NCBI GenBank assembly: GCA_024349245.1
Contig: JALDNG010000049.1
Coordinates: 1,725,001 to 1,789,000, forward strand
Length of the DNA stretch: 64,000 nt
DNA from: Neodontobutis hainanensis
Lineage: Eukaryota > Chordata > Actinopteri > Gobiiformes > Odontobutidae
Reading direction: 5' to 3'
How positions within the stretch are numbered: the stretch's first letter is position 1; every line of letters begins with the position of its first letter. This document shows positions 1 through 14,700 of this stretch, one piece after another. The notes under the pieces are model-generated. The model did no database searches. It worked only from the letters and a program-made list of their open reading frames with translations, and was not told the origin of the DNA. The position numbers and the translations under genes were made by a program.

Positions 1-3000
1 TAATAGAGGAACGGGCACTTGTGACACAGCTGGTGGTCTTTCACATTAGCTTAATGTGGTTCTTTTTGTCCAACAGCACCATAAATAGCCCAAAATAGAC
101 ATGTATGAGACAGAGGGAACAGTGCCAGGGAAAAGAAAAGCAATGGCAACAGTGAACTCGTGGCCCATATTTAAGAGGGGTACACGGTTCACAGTTTCAC
201 ATGGAGTCCTCCGCCTCCATAGCCCATTCCAGTTACTTTGATTCTTTATTCATTCCTTTCTCCCTTTTTTCCTCTTAACCCCCACCACACTCTCCCCCAA
301 CCTTAAGTCCAGCTGATGGAGGCTCCTTTGTCCGCCAGCACCCAGGCAACAACATCAAAGCCCTGCTGGGTGTAAATGAAGAGTGCCTGAAAAACAAAAC
401 TCAAATAAAAAGAAGTCCCAGAGGGGTTGGGAGATATACACAACAGCACCCATAGAGAGGTAGGAAAAAATGGCTAGGCTGTGTACCAGAGGAAGGAATT
501 CTGAAGTTTGCTTGATTTTTTGGGGATTAACTTTTTGACTTTTATAATTTTTTGCAAAATACAGGTTATGGGGCTTATTCTCTAAAGATTAAATATTTCA
601 CATAAGTTTAATAGCAAGCTACCCAGTATTTGACCGTTTTAAAAAAGATGGCTTAACGTACAAAAAGAATAATGATAGCGTTAGTTAAACCACTTAAGCC
701 ACCCCAAAAGTGTGGGTCATTCTCAGTTTATTGACAACTGTTAACAAATGAAGAATCAGAATTAGACTTTGTATAAAACCATTATGGCAACCTCTTTGTG
801 CCACATTACCAAAGCCCATTAAGGGGACAGTCAAAGAGCTTCATTACTGTTCATGATCACTTCCTCATGCAGTGACAGCTGAATTCAAGACTAGATTGAT
901 TGTTTTGCAAGACAATGCCATGCTTTTGGACTGAATGCTTCACTTTGATCTCACTCAACCCCCCCCCCCCCCCCAAAAAAAAAAAGAAAAAAAAAAAGCT
1001 TGAAGAAGTGGCTGATATGTTAACAACCAGTCTGGTTTATTCCCGTTCGGTCCTCCACCTACTGCCCTGCCAGTCAAAGCTCTGAGTGGAGTGGGGGGCG
1101 GTGGGAAGAAGGGGGCTAGGAGAGATAGAAGCCTTTCATCTCTGCTCCCATATGGGACTCCTGTAGAGTCATTCTCAGTGTGGCGGCATGCCTCGTACCC
1201 ACAAAGTACCCGCCAGTGACATGCTGACTCCAGAGCCTGGCACCAGGTCTCGAGCCAGGGCCGAGCAAACCCTGTATTCAGCACCACGGAGGAAACACAA
1301 CTACTATCGGCTCCAGAGCTTGTAATTAAAAGTTGTCAGCCTCAAAGAGCACAACATCTCCATCTTAATGGTAGGCTTCCATCTAAGGCATTGGTTTAAT
1401 ACCCACTCTGTGTCCCATCAGATAATGCTGAGGACAGAGGAGGAAGAGAGACATTAGAACTACAAAGAACACATGTCTCCCATCCAGGATTAGAGGTTCA
1501 CTGTTCTCTCAGTAGCCTAATTGCCGGATTGGCCAGATCAAAATCGCTTCATAGAGATCAAGGCTACAGTATTGTCCTTGTCTCACAACACTGTTGCGCA
1601 ATAACGCAGCAAAAGCAGCGACAAAGCAGAGGCAAGGAGAAAAAAAAAGTCAGAACGAGATGAATGTAGTTCATGTTTAGAGAGCATGTTGTGTGATTAA
1701 GGGGAGCCCACATCAAACATTGTGGCTTAAGAAAACCACCAGTTGAAAAACAATATGCCTCTTCTGTGCCGAAGAGCTCAGACTGGAGATGCTGTTGTTC
1801 AAGAAGGAACAACTCAGCTGAAGCTGCCTCTCTGTCTCCTGAGCCACATAACTTACATCATACTTTTGTAAAGCACTTTGCGCTCAATTTAAGACCTGGA
1901 TAAGAAATAGAGTTCATATCTGTTGAGAAAAAAACTCCAGCTCAGTGCAATTAGTGAGACAGTCAAGTACCAAGACAAAAAAAGAGGCATTATGCCATTC
2001 TGGTCTGGAATAATTGTTGAGGTTTTATGATTACGCTTTCATGGTCTTTATTTGAACTTTCTGACATGCTTGGAGGCCCATTGGTGGATTATTGTTTTGT
2101 TACAAATATTCTGCAACCAGAAAAAAATAATATATAAACCAGCTGTAATTCTGTCATACCTGTATTTCAGAGTTTACTCGCCAGCTTCTAAGACAGTTTT
2201 AATTCAAAACGTTTCAGTAATTATATTAAGGACAAACGTTTCTGTTCCTGAGTTCTTTACTATTGTTAGCATCACAAGCTACATGTGATACATCACTAGG
2301 GATACATTTGTTACTTTCCAAACTCCATCAGCCTGCCAGTAAGAAATACTAGCTGAAAAAAACAAACAAAAAAAGCCACAGCCAAAACATATCAACAAAA
2401 GAATAGCAACATTGTGGCCACATGTGTAAGCCTGGTTACCTACGCTTGGCTTTTAACTCATAATTTCAACCACAATTTGAAAAACACACAATAGACTAAA
2501 TTATTAGCATGTTACCACATTCCACATGCTTTCCCTTGATTACATTAGTAGAGAGTGTGCATGTGTCCGCCCACATCATTTGGGGAGCCTGGCAGATTAA
2601 AAAGTGTTCGTTAAATGACTCATTCAACGCAGCCTGCGCCTTTCTCTGTTTCCTGCTGTCTCAGGAGAAACACACAATCGCTAAAGCCAGAAACATATAA
2701 AGTTTATTTCTCAAAGCGTAGTCATCTTTTAGCAATAAACTTTATTTCATCTTTCTACTTTCCAAAACGACATCAAACAAATTTTAAGGGTCAGCAAGAG
2801 TCAGTGAAAGGATTTGGATAATGATGAGGCTCAAAGCAAAAGATTGAGGGTGGTGAAGGAAATCTGCCTAATATCGAGCAAAAGGAAGACTGTTAGAGTG
2901 AGAGAGATGGAGAAAAGGTGCAAAGGCTCGGTCTAGTAACGACAGACCCTTGATTGCATTGTTGCACAAATAAACAGAGCCTTTTGCAGGCTCCCTGGGG

Positions 3001-4790
3001 TCCAGCTGCAGCACAGAAGAAGGAAGCTTTCATTTCAGGGGCCTGAGGTCGGGCCGGCCAAGTGATGGGATGGGGCCGGGCTGTCTACACGCACCGTTTC
3101 CTCACATCTCAGCCAATGAACAGAGGGCAACTTCTCATTTGAGAGGCACGTTGATTACATGCCATTTCCTGCACTTGCATACTGCCTTGAAAGGCTGTCA
3201 GAAGGTGGATTAATAAGTGTCAATCTCTGAGGGTTACACTGTGAAGATGCTTAGGTTTAAAAGAAAGAAAAAGGATGCGGGCTATCTACAGTTTTGATGA
3301 TGATGAGGGGCCATCTGTAAGGGGTCACATAAGTGTTAGACAAAAGAGGCAGAGGGAGACACATTCCCCCGGCAACATCTGTAATCGTCTTTCCTTCACC
3401 TCCGACCATTACAGAGTCCTGGTCCACTCCGCTCTGTCTCTCAGCTCTGTCCCACATCAAGGCATGCCCTGCCAAATGTATGCCCCCCATTAAGGGGCCA
3501 TCATCAGATAAACAAGATAAACACGTCCAATTCCTGGCTGGGCTGATCAAAGGGCTCAATGTTTACCCTATGGCAAATTTTCAAGTAGGTAAAAATTAAA
3601 CACAGATGAGGTCACACAGAAGAAGTGGAGACAAAGACATTGTCCCTTTATGGTCACAAAAAACCAAAGGGACAGTGAGGAATGCAAAACGATGGATCTT
3701 AAGTAGAACGCAGAGAATGTTTGTGGTTTCTTGTTATAATGAGTAATGACATAATTTCTAGTAATATTTGATGCTGGTCTTGGAATTAAGTCTGAAATTT
3801 ATAGTGACTCCTCTTTGAACATGTGCGTCAAATGCTTGCGTACATCAAGAAATCTTATTGACTTCTTTCCAAACTTTCCTTGTCATCATTGTGCTGTAAA
3901 TCATTTTTGTGAGTCTTTTTTAAAGGTGCATACGCACCACAGACTAGCACATGAAAGCAAAGAAAAGATCAACTCTAGCCAAGTATTTGTACACCTAGAT
4001 TCTTTCATTTAATTTTACTACTTCAATAAATTGATACAAGTTGGCTATGAACTGGATGCATCATAATTTATTTAAATCCTACAAGAAAGGGCAGATTTAT
4101 TCATTTCAAATGGAGAAGTAATTATTGTATAGCTTTCTCAAAGTTGCTGTATTCAATTGTAATCAAAAGAATATCTCCAGAATAATCAAAGTGAGCCCCT
4201 TGTGGGACCACCAAGAAAGATAAAAAAAATGAAACTGACAATAACACTCACAGCCACTGTGAGGATTTAGCGGTGGTTGTTTTTATGAATGGTGCAATTG
4301 TTAGCATTCGGTATCTGCTACACATTTTGATTTGGATTATTATACATTAATTTATTTTGAATGATCCCAATAATGACAGTAGCCTACAACATTTTACTTC
4401 TGTCCCTGTTTCGGATTCACACACAGCCAAAACTGTTAGATAAGTGACAGTTGCTGCGAAACAAACCAGCAGGGGCTCGAAAGAAAGAAGAGTGAAGGGG
4501 TGGAGCATAGATAGGGGTGGAGGGATACATGAACGAACGCACCACACGAAAGGTACAGCTCATCTGGCTGCTAACAGAGATAGCTTGTTTTTCTAGATTG
4601 TTTTTTGTGAGCCTATCAAAGTTGTTTATTAGGTATTTATAAATATCTCTCTATCTATCTTTTGAATCCAAGATAATTAAAGGTCTACAAGTCATCCATC
4701 TGCGATTTGACGTGTTAAAGAAGACCTGTTGTAATTTCTCATTTCTGTTATTAATTTAATAATAAGTGCCGTTGAAGAATGTCACAAACT
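1..4790. other. Gene-poor intergenic DNA
   Basis: No exon with recognisable protein similarity or a consistent splice frame was found on either strand. The sequence is AT-rich with scattered homopolymers. A stretch around 2935-3180 is richer in G+C and of higher complexity than its surroundings, and could be a noncoding regulatory element. Everything else looks like ordinary unconstrained intergenic DNA. A gene with very short exons could have been missed. Confidence 0.6.
959..997. repeat. Homopolymer C then A tract
   Basis: A run of 16 C is followed directly by A-rich sequence (11 A, one G, 11 A, then G). This is a simple-sequence tract, and its exact length is likely to vary between individuals or to carry sequencing error. 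Confidence 0.9.
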
Positions 4791-4808
4791 ATCTTTCATC
4801 AAGAAGAG

Positions 4809-4854
4809 ACACACACACTCACACACAAACACTCTCACACACACGCACACACAT

Positions 4855-4918
<64 letters not shown>

Positions 4919-5098
4919 ACAAACACTCTCACTCACACGCGCACACATGCACACACACACACAAACACTCACACACACACACAAACACACACACACACAC
5001 AAACACTCTTACACACACGCACACACATGCACACACACAACACACACACACAAACACTCACACACACACACACACAAACAAACACTCTCACACAAACA

Positions 5099-5135
<37 letters not shown>

Positions 5136-5155
5136 CAAACACTCACACACAAACA

Positions 5156-5195
<40 letters not shown>

Positions 5196-5320
5196 AACAC
5201 TCACACACAAACACTCTCACACACTCACTCACACACACACTCACACACAAACACTCTCAACCACACGCGCACACATGCACACAAACACTCACACACACAC
5301 ACACACACACACACAAACAC

Positions 5321-5354
<34 letters not shown>

Positions 5355-5394
5355 ACAAACACTCTTACACACACGCACACACATGCACACACAC

Positions 5395-5436
<42 letters not shown>

Positions 5437-5438
5437 CT

Positions 5439-5470
<32 letters not shown>

Positions 5471-5506
5471 CTCTCAACCACACGCGCACACATGCACACA
5501 AACACT

Positions 5507-5577
<71 letters not shown>

Positions 5578-5623
5578 ACAAACACTCTTACACACACGCA
5601 CACACATGCACACACACAACACA

Positions 5624-5659
<36 letters not shown>

Positions 5660-5703
5660 CTCACACACACACACACACACAAACAAACACTCTCACACAA
5701 ACA

Positions 5704-5742
<39 letters not shown>

Positions 5743-5750
5743 GCACACAC
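4809..5750. repeat. Large CA-type microsatellite/minisatellite array with higher-order units
   Basis: About 940 bp is made almost only of CA dinucleotides broken by AAACACTC, CTCTTACAC, CGCACACATGCAC and ACAACAC variants. The interruptions recur in a fixed order. CTCTTACACACACGCA occurs near 5006, 5362 and 5585, and CTCTCAACCACACGCG near 5254 and 5471, so blocks of about 217-223 bp have themselves been duplicated. The array is open in several frames, which would give His-Thr or Cys-Val repeats, but this is a consequence of the repeat and not evidence of a gene. Alternating purine-pyrimidine sequence of this length can adopt Z-DNA. Confidence 0.97.
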
Positions 5751-5759
5751 GGAAAATAA

Positions 5760-8700
5760 AATCCTTTGAGGCAAAAATAAACCATGCTTCTAGCAAAATC
5801 AACAGGATAACCTTGTATTATTAGTATATTTCTGCAGTGTGTATCGTTGTTATTTCAGTGGTAGTCTTGGAAGAAGCGCAGGGGTCGTGATTGAACTCGG
5901 AGATCTGCCCCCGAGCTGTACTTTGAGGAAGAAACCGCGGAACCACGGAAAATGCTTTACAGTCCACTATAGCTTCAACTGCTGTCAACAGATTTTCACT
6001 TTGTAAGATGCTTGAAAACAAGTGCCATTCACTGCTAATAGTGTTGCAGCATTGAACTGATGAAGCTGATGATTGAGAAAGGATTGTTTATGTAAACAGT
6101 CATGTATGAGAATGGGATACATGACATCAGCAAAAGCCTGGAAACTACATTTAGAAAATACAGATAGGAAGTGAAGGCCAAATAGGGTGAAGACCATTGC
6201 ATAGACTAAAGACAGACAGCCTTTTACCTCAAGAAAGGAGTGGCGAGTATCATCTTAAGTCATGTGAACATGTTTATAGGCAGCAGACAAAAGCATAGTG
6301 TCAAGTATACCATAAAATGAAACCACCTCTGTTGACTGCTTGAAGACCAGAAGACCATGAGACCAGTTCAAACACTGAAGAGTCTCCTCCACATCTACTT
6401 TCCACCAGACTTTTCAGGAGACAGTCAAAGGCCTCTCCTTTCATCCTTTACCACAGACAAACATAGACATATAAAAAAACATCCATGTTGAAAAGTAGCA
6501 ATAGTCCTTTTAATTCCAGACAAACCCAATGAGAAGAAGTTAATTACAGAATGGGGACAACCCTGCCCTTTTGGAAATTACACTTATTGTAAGACCTTTG
6601 AAGCAAATACATCCTTTATCCTATTTTTTCTATTTAGTTTAATGTTTTGCATGCCATTGACAGACATTGGCTCTATCTTTATCTTTATCAGACATCAAGG
6701 GCCTTTCGGACATTTGTTGGGACAAATATGTTTGACTGAGGTCACCTCTGCCGAACCATAGCGTCACTGTGCATCATGGTTAAGTACCTCAGTCATGGTT
6801 GTTAGTTGATGCTGTTTTCTTGTTACATTTCCCGAAGCTGTTGTAGATCCTGTACCTGCTGCCTAAGCAACCACAAAAATCGGATAATCTTTGAACTATT
6901 CATTGAAAACAAACATATGGCACATGGTAAAAATGGAGTGTGATGCCATGACTTAATGCCATTTGACAAAGCATGTGCAAATAAAAAACAGACATTTCTG
7001 TCTTGTTTGGTGTTAATTTACCTTTGCTGAACAGTTATGTATGAATCATCTTAAACAGTACATTAGTTTATGTAAGTATGTAAAGGCAAACTTGATCTTT
7101 TTTACTGGTTGGGAAGCGCTAAAAAACTGGCACTGAATATTCTCCTGAAGCCATTATGGTAAACTGCAGCAGGCCAGCGTTATGTTCTCATCGTTGTCTC
7201 AGACAGACGAAGGTGAGGTTCTGCCAGGTGTAAGCTAAGGTGTTGGCTTGACCAGTAAAATCAGCTTGGTCCCAGATGATCAAACGCTTGTCATTATTTC
7301 CTGTACTTTTATGTCATCTCATAAAAAGGCAAGCACTCTGATAGAATGAACCTGTCTGCCAAGCCAACAGAGCTGGGCTTCCCATGCTGACACCTGTATC
7401 TTTCTGCTTGTTTGTTGCTCCAATTACAGAAAAATGCATGAAAAGCATAGAACAAAATAAATTGCACACTCACTGCCTCCACAAATTACAAAAGTAACAC
7501 CCATAAAAGGGCAGCTATTCAAGTGTTTAATAGCTACACATTTTGGCTGCAGAGTAAAGACTTAAAGCAAAGATGGAAGCCCTTTGATAATTACGTGGTG
7601 TTTGTGTCATTTTTTTCTAGAATCTGAGTCTGATAGACATAAAAGTTCAATATGTCTTACACAAGTAATCATAACAGTGGGACGATGAGTAGAAAACAAC
7701 CTCCTACAAGATCTCACCAACGAGAGCTGACTGAAGACGTGTTTCCAATGGGGTGGTGGGATGCAGGTTAGGTTGAGCGGAGTGTACAATACCTACACTG
7801 TAGTTCCAACACTCCAGTACAGTTACTAAAATGGGAACCACTCCAGTCTCTTGATCAGACATCCGATAATTTTCTGTGAAACTAAGAATGAACGGGGCAC
7901 AAACAGACGCTGTTTGCCTAAAATAGGATCTTTTTCATGTAGTGTCAAACTCAAAGAGAAGAGATAAACTCTTGGAGTGCTCTTGGAAAATGGAGGATAT
8001 TTTAAAGAAAAGTAGATGAAACAGGTATTCCAGCTTGTAAATAAACAATTTTTATCTCATAAAGAAACTCTACTTGTGAGGGACTTTTCTGAAAACACTG
8101 TTCACGTAGCTGACTTTTCTAACATAGTGGAAATGCAAGCCTGCCATGCCAAACCATGCCATGCTAACCCCTAACCCAAACTGTACTATGCTTCTTAACA
8201 AAGTCTATTTACATACTTGGAAGAGCATGTTTATTGTTCTTATGGCAGAAAATGCAGTAAAATTAACAAATAACAATTGACAGATTTTTAAAATAATATT
8301 TACTGTTTTATGACTTCTAACAGTACAGGGATGTTCTGCTCCATAACATTTTTGATAATACTGACAGCTTATTTGCAAGAATTCATAACTGAATGTGCGT
8401 TATGTTTGTGTATACAAATGTATGTATATATCAGTGTCACTTAGTGTTTTGTAATCCAGTATATGTGCGTGTGTAGCCAGCTCCAGAGAGACAAAGCCAT
8501 TTGTGCCCATGGCGTCTGCTAGAGCTCGTGACTGCGCCTGTTTAACTCCACTAACAGAACACCGTTCCGCAGAACACGCAAGCCACAGATGTCCCACAGA
8601 ACAGACAGGACTGCGCCACAACCAACAAGAAGCAGTAAAAAACCCCCAGCCCACACAACCATCCACACACACATGCAAACATAACAAACACACTGGGAGA

Positions 8701-11700
8701 CTGCACTGAGTCCTCTTCAGAAAATGACTATGTCTTCAGACTCTTTCATGTGACTAGTGGTCTCAAGCCATGGCTTTGTTTGACAATCAAAAATCCTGAA
8801 AGTGACTGTAGCAGATTTTTACAGATTGCAGAATTCCGAGTAAATGCAAGCCACAGACCATACAGTTGTGTTAACAGTAGTTCAAAACCCTAATAGTGAT
8901 GATGAAACCGTTAACAATATGTGGACATCAATCTGCATTAGAAATTACTCTTGGAGTTAGGGTCACTTTGACAAAACCAAAGGCCAAAAGGTTTCCAAAG
9001 TAGTGCAGTACACTTTTTAAGGATGCTTTGAACTCCTATTGGTAATGGTGACCGGACAGACCTGACCGGTACCATAACGCTCCAGTGGAAACAGACCTTG
9101 CTCTGTAATATTAGGTGGGTATGCACCCTACATGTACATACAGTATCTTATCCCTAAAACTCACACACGTGAGTGCTGCATCTTTTTTAAACGTCTATAA
9201 AGTAAGATGCTAATTTTCTGTTAAAACAATAGCTGTGATAAAAAAATAAGAAATATTTAAATAAAAAAACAACATTTGCTTCAAAGATGTGATCAAAGCC
9301 TTATTGTGAAGAAGATCTAGTGTTTAACCATAAGTAAAAAGAGTTGCTTTCATCAAATCCAACCCTTAGTTCTCAGAATCAGATGTAAAATCAAGACTTT
9401 TTTGGGTTTCTTTACATTCACAGAATTTTCTGAAGTTGCCTGGGGGCCGACATGCAAAGAGGGCTCGGACTTCAAAGAAAATATACAAATACAAAACCAT
9501 TAGCCAGCTTGTTTTCTTTAGTTAGCATTTCAAACTCTGTGGGGAGGATCATATTCTCAGTCCCCTCTTTTGTTTTCTGATGATCCTGGGACAAACTGCA
9601 TGTTCACAGATCCCTTCAAAATGGCTACACAAATACATAAGAGTCAGACACGGCCTCCTCTGGCCTAACTTTGTGGACATCACTGCCAGCTTAGGCACTA
9701 GGATACAATTTGCACTTGGCCTCAGAACAGTGGAGCCACAAGCATAGGTTTATAGACAAGACTTGAACATATACAACCCCACGATGGGAGCATAACAAAG
9801 GGGGTAAAACCGGGACAGACAAAAATACATCACTACGAGACATGGAATTCCCGGAGAAGCCATTTTTATTAGAGACACTTAAGTTTATAGAGCCACTTGA
9901 CACAGTGAATGCTTGATTCAAGGGTGATCCTCTGTGTAAACAGATTACCACTGCATTAAACAAACCAGCAGCTCAAAGAGTAACAAGGTCTTGGACACAT
10001 TTACCACAGGGAGCGCGACATACCCGGATCCACCACATGAGACAGTACTAGGCTGTTTGTCCTTCATCCTATTTAAATTCCAAACATTTACTGGAATGAA
10101 ATCAAAAATCGCCTGTTCTTTTGTACTCCTTATTTCTGCCCTCCAAATTACACTTAAGCAATAAAAAAAACAAAAACAAAAAAAAGATAGGTACATAAAA
10201 GCTTGGGAATAGCACTTGTGTGTGACTATGTTTATACCGGGGCTAAGCAGAAATAACATAAACAACAATAACATCATAAAACACACATGAATCAGTAAGA
10301 ATAATGCTAAGAAGGAAAAAAAGCCTTCCTCTTTATCCAGCAGCTATTGTAAAGGCAAGGACAGCTGTCATTAGAGCCATTTGATGTGTGTGACTACAGC
10401 TCAAGTCAGTTTTGGCCCAGAACAGTCCATAAAATTGTAATGAAGGTCTGGTTTGAAAGCATGCATGACAAACCCCATAAACATAAGAAAAGATACACCA
10501 TTTTGAACATGGTCTGTTAACTCTGAAGAGGTTTTTATTAACACTGATGGCTAGGTTGGTAGTTGTGTGGATCAAAGATAAGTCACACTTACATTAAACC
10601 ACCTGCAGAGTCAATACAAAATAATCCCCATGTTCTAAAACCACCTGTCACCACCTGCTTATCAGAACAACTTTCTCATAGAATTAAGATGGTTAAGTCC
10701 AATATATTTCAACATAAAAAAATAAAAAAGGTCCAAATCACAGACAGAAAACAGACAAGTGGTGACAACACTGCAGAAGAAAAACAGACCAGTTCTCACT
10801 TCAAAGAGGCACTTTTCAAAATCACACCGGCAATAAACTACAACAGAAGTTCATCGGTTTTCCATCACATGAAAGGGATTTCCAAAGTTACGTCTCCTCA
10901 AGTAGTTCCCGCTGCCCTGACGCTAACCTTAAACAAAGTAGCAACTGCTTGGTCTGAATCTGTTTACATGGGAGGTGTTACCATGGAAACCACTTAAATT
11001 AAAAATACCGCACTTGAAGCCCGTGAGGCAAATCTTTACACACAAACTCCAAAACTATAGCCTCAAGACGTCTCAGAAAGTGTGCAAAATGAAGCACTTG
11101 AAGAAAAACTCTTACACTTTATCACCAGATTTATAAATCTGTCCATCAGCATTTGCACACTGCTGTGAAAAATGTATAGCTTTTTTTTTACATTTCTACT
11201 GAAGACAATAGCCAATAAACATTTGCAGTGTGTGGTAAAAACGAATGCAAGGCACTGACATAAACAAAACGGTTAATTTACAGGCCATAACAAAGTACAA
11301 TTTTCGTATTACTGCCTCTGTCCAGTCTCTAACATGGGTCGACCACAGGGCCTCGTTACGAAATCTCACAAAAAATGTCTTCTCTGGTGAAACATTGAGG
11401 GAAGTATGGCCTAAAAAAGACTGGCTTACAATCAGATACTTTCCTAAAAACTTGTCAGTGGGGTCAAAAAGGGGAAGTGGGTGAAAGGGAAAGAACCAAA
11501 AAATGGGGATTTTAAAACCAAGACAAGCCCAGTGAAAACTGCGATCCAAATTGGTCAGATGTGTCTTCACATGTTTGTTCAGAGTTCAGTTGACTGAAAA
11601 ATTACGCCTAATTTCAGAATATGAACCTCTGTCGTCTAAAACATCAAGCTCACATAAAACTACATTTAACATCAATCCCTCTGACACAATAAATGAAGTC

Positions 11701-14700
11701 TTTGATTTAGGAGCGTCCTGAGCAGAGGCAGAGCTGAGTCAAGGCGAGCAGGTTGAGACGACAGGTGACACAGCCTGCAGCAGTGTTGGGACTAAGATAC
11801 AAGCAGAATACTGAGCAGTAGCAGCTCCCTCCTGAGGTGGCTGTTTGAAACAGCATTAGCCATTTGTCAAAGGCTTTTTGGTAGGTGGTAGGTGAAAGAT
11901 GTTTGTCAAGCTACGGTTGCAGTGTCTACATTATACTGTGTGATAAGTGTGATGCCAAATCTGAAAAATTGTGGTTAGAAAAATGTCTTAGCATTACATG
12001 TATATTATAGGTTTAGTTTTATGGTTGTGGCATAAGTTTTAGGGTCTCACCTCTATGCCAAGATGTCTATTCATCTTGTTGAAGAGAAAAAAAATGTTAC
12101 TCAACTCCTTTAGAGATTTCATAACTACAATCATGGTCCTACACCATTTTTAACATTTTTATTCCTAGGTCAGGCTAAATTCAATATGATTTACCAAATA
12201 AAAAGCCACCAGGCTTTTATGTTATGGAAACCAAAACAAACTGGGGAAGTGGAGGAAGAGATTCAAAGAATTTCTCATGGTATTCACTTTTGCCTGACAA
12301 ACTGAAGACACTATTTAGTTAAAAAAGGAAGCAATGACACATATGGTCTCACCCGCCAACAGTCGTCATTCATTTCTCTGTTCATTTTTACCCCGACACA
12401 TTCCACAACTTCCTTTGATTTCAGCTTTTCACTTTGTGCTGAAAAAGAAATTAGAGGTAATGATGACAAAAGCATTGTGCTAATTACAAGGCTTTGTGTT
12501 TACTATTCTGAGCTCGAAATTGACATTCAGTCCAGTGCGCTGCTCTTTGGACTTGCTCTTTTCTTTGGATAAAATACCACAGTCTACTGGAAGTACAGAG
12601 TGAAAAAGAAAAGCCATAATTAGAGCTAGGGATAAAGAGAGAGTCAGGACCCGTCAGGAACTCTCATCTGCTCATCTTCATTTGTCACTCACATAAGTGT
12701 GTGGTTGATTCTATGCCTAAACGCAACAAGATCTTTTTAAACACTGCAAAAACAAATAACATGCCATTTTGTTGACTGAAATTAAAGTGTTCCAAAAACT
12801 GATGCCTTGCATTAATTGTTATACATTAAAATCAGCATTTACAATACACATTTAGAACAAAATGGTTATGTTTAATAAAGAATTGTATGTGGAATAAAAC
12901 AAATAGCTTAACAGTAATATTAAGCTATAATTATTGACTAGTATGTCAAACAAATAACAAACCCCAAGTAAAAAGTAAACAGCTCTGCTTTATGGTGCCC
13001 TTGTTTAGTTAGTACACTTACATTTTATACAGAGAAATTACTTTAAAATAAACATTATGGCCTATGGTTATAACAGTGGCATGAAATACACACAAGAACA
13101 ATACAAGCTTAGGAATGAAAGCATGGGCATCATTTTGCCCACCTTCTTCCCACAAAAAAGGAAACCATGCAACAGTAAGATCAACATGTTGTCTGTCTTT
13201 TGATACCTTCTCAAATAGCCCAATAACAGCAGCAGCAGCAGATTGAAGATTAAAAGTGTCAAATCCGCATATAAAAGTAAACTGATTTGAGTTCAAATAT
13301 CACACAGCCTTTGCACAAGGCTTTGATCAGCAAGTCATAGCCACAATTCTTAGGCCTCTGCCATATGTTGCCCTGCCTGTGTATGCGTGTGTAAGTGCAC
13401 GCACGCATATGCTAGGTGTGGAAGCGTTATTGTATTTCCCTGAAGGCTACATCTCCCTCTCTTAAGTGGATATCAAAGGCCTGCTTTTACAGTTATCTCT
13501 GCTAGGCTGCGCCACGGAAGTAATCACCACTGGTCAGGGGTCAGTGCTCAGCTCAAGATCGAAACACAACTGACTGACGCTGACTTCAAAGGGAAAGAGG
13601 TCCTTTGACAAACTGTTGTTTAAGCTAAGGAACCGTGGATACCATAATCACGTGAGTGGAAAAGGGACAGTAAGGAGAGAGGAGTCTTTCAGTAAAGGGA
13701 GGGGGTAAATGCATCTGAGAAGAAAACAGACAGTGGCTACCTCTGAATAATTAGAGCTAACAAGATCAAAGATGAGACTCAAGTTTGGTCTGTCTAATCT
13801 TTAAATCGAAAAAGGGCAGCGACAAGAAAATAGCATCATTTCATTCTGTTCTCTTGTTCTCTGGTTTTGGCGAAACCCAAGACCATGTCAAACCAAGTGG
13901 AAGATATTTGAGGTCTTCTTTTATTAACCAAAGAACAGCTTTGATGTTTGACATCTTTATTTGTTTTAGAAGAAGAAAGGAAAGGAGCAATATGGCATGC
14001 AAGCGATCTTCTTTTTAGAGAATGCAACCCAAAAAAGTAATAAACAATACAAAAGCAAACCGAGCTTGGCCACTCTTCTTAATCAATTAGACATCATTAT
14101 TGGGCCTTCCAAGAGCCAAGACATCAAAGAACAGCAAGAAATTACCAAAATGGCATTATTGTTTTTTTAGTTACTGTATGCCACTCTTGAGGAACTTAAA
14201 AAACAATTTAACCGTCTATGCCTCTGCAGCTACATTTAATATTTTCAGTATAGTCAGCTCTACAATACGACCCTTATACAGGATGATGAACTAATTTGGG
14301 ATTGGTACATTTTGACTTAAAAGAAAGTCCTAAAAAGCATTCCATCCTTCAAAGGCCCAAACCACAGAAGTTCTTGAGTGTGTGCACCCCACAACGGGAC
14401 ACTTCAAATGCATGGCCAGGCTATGAAAAAAGGAGTCTCTTCAGCTCACTTGGTGTGAAAACAGGTGGGCGCCTAAAGAGAAGGACATCCTGTCATGAGG
14501 GAAGGCCACGGGTGGAGCAGCATCACAGCCAGCACGAGAAAAGTCAGCATTTCAGGGTGGTCAGCCGAAAAGGGTCCAGGAGGTCAAAGAAACACTGTGT
14601 GAACTATTCCACACCAACAGCATCAAGGTCGTGTGTGTTCATATAGGCGTACTGAGACGGATAGAAACATCTAAAACTTGGCCTTTTACCAATCTTCTTC

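Noticed and set aside
4809..5750. CRISPR-like array
   Set aside because: The direct repeats have no unique spacers and the genome is vertebrate.
4766..5824. Long open frames of His-Thr or Cys-Val repeats on both strands
   Set aside because: They are read out of a CA/GT simple repeat, which is open in several frames at once; no start context, splice partner or non-repetitive domain.
10563..10997. 144-codon open frame on the plus strand
   Set aside because: Lysine/serine-rich low-information sequence without domain similarity; begins at GTG, not ATG.
14296..14646. 116-codon open frame on the plus strand
   Set aside because: No recognisable family, no splice partners and composition like the surrounding noncoding DNA.
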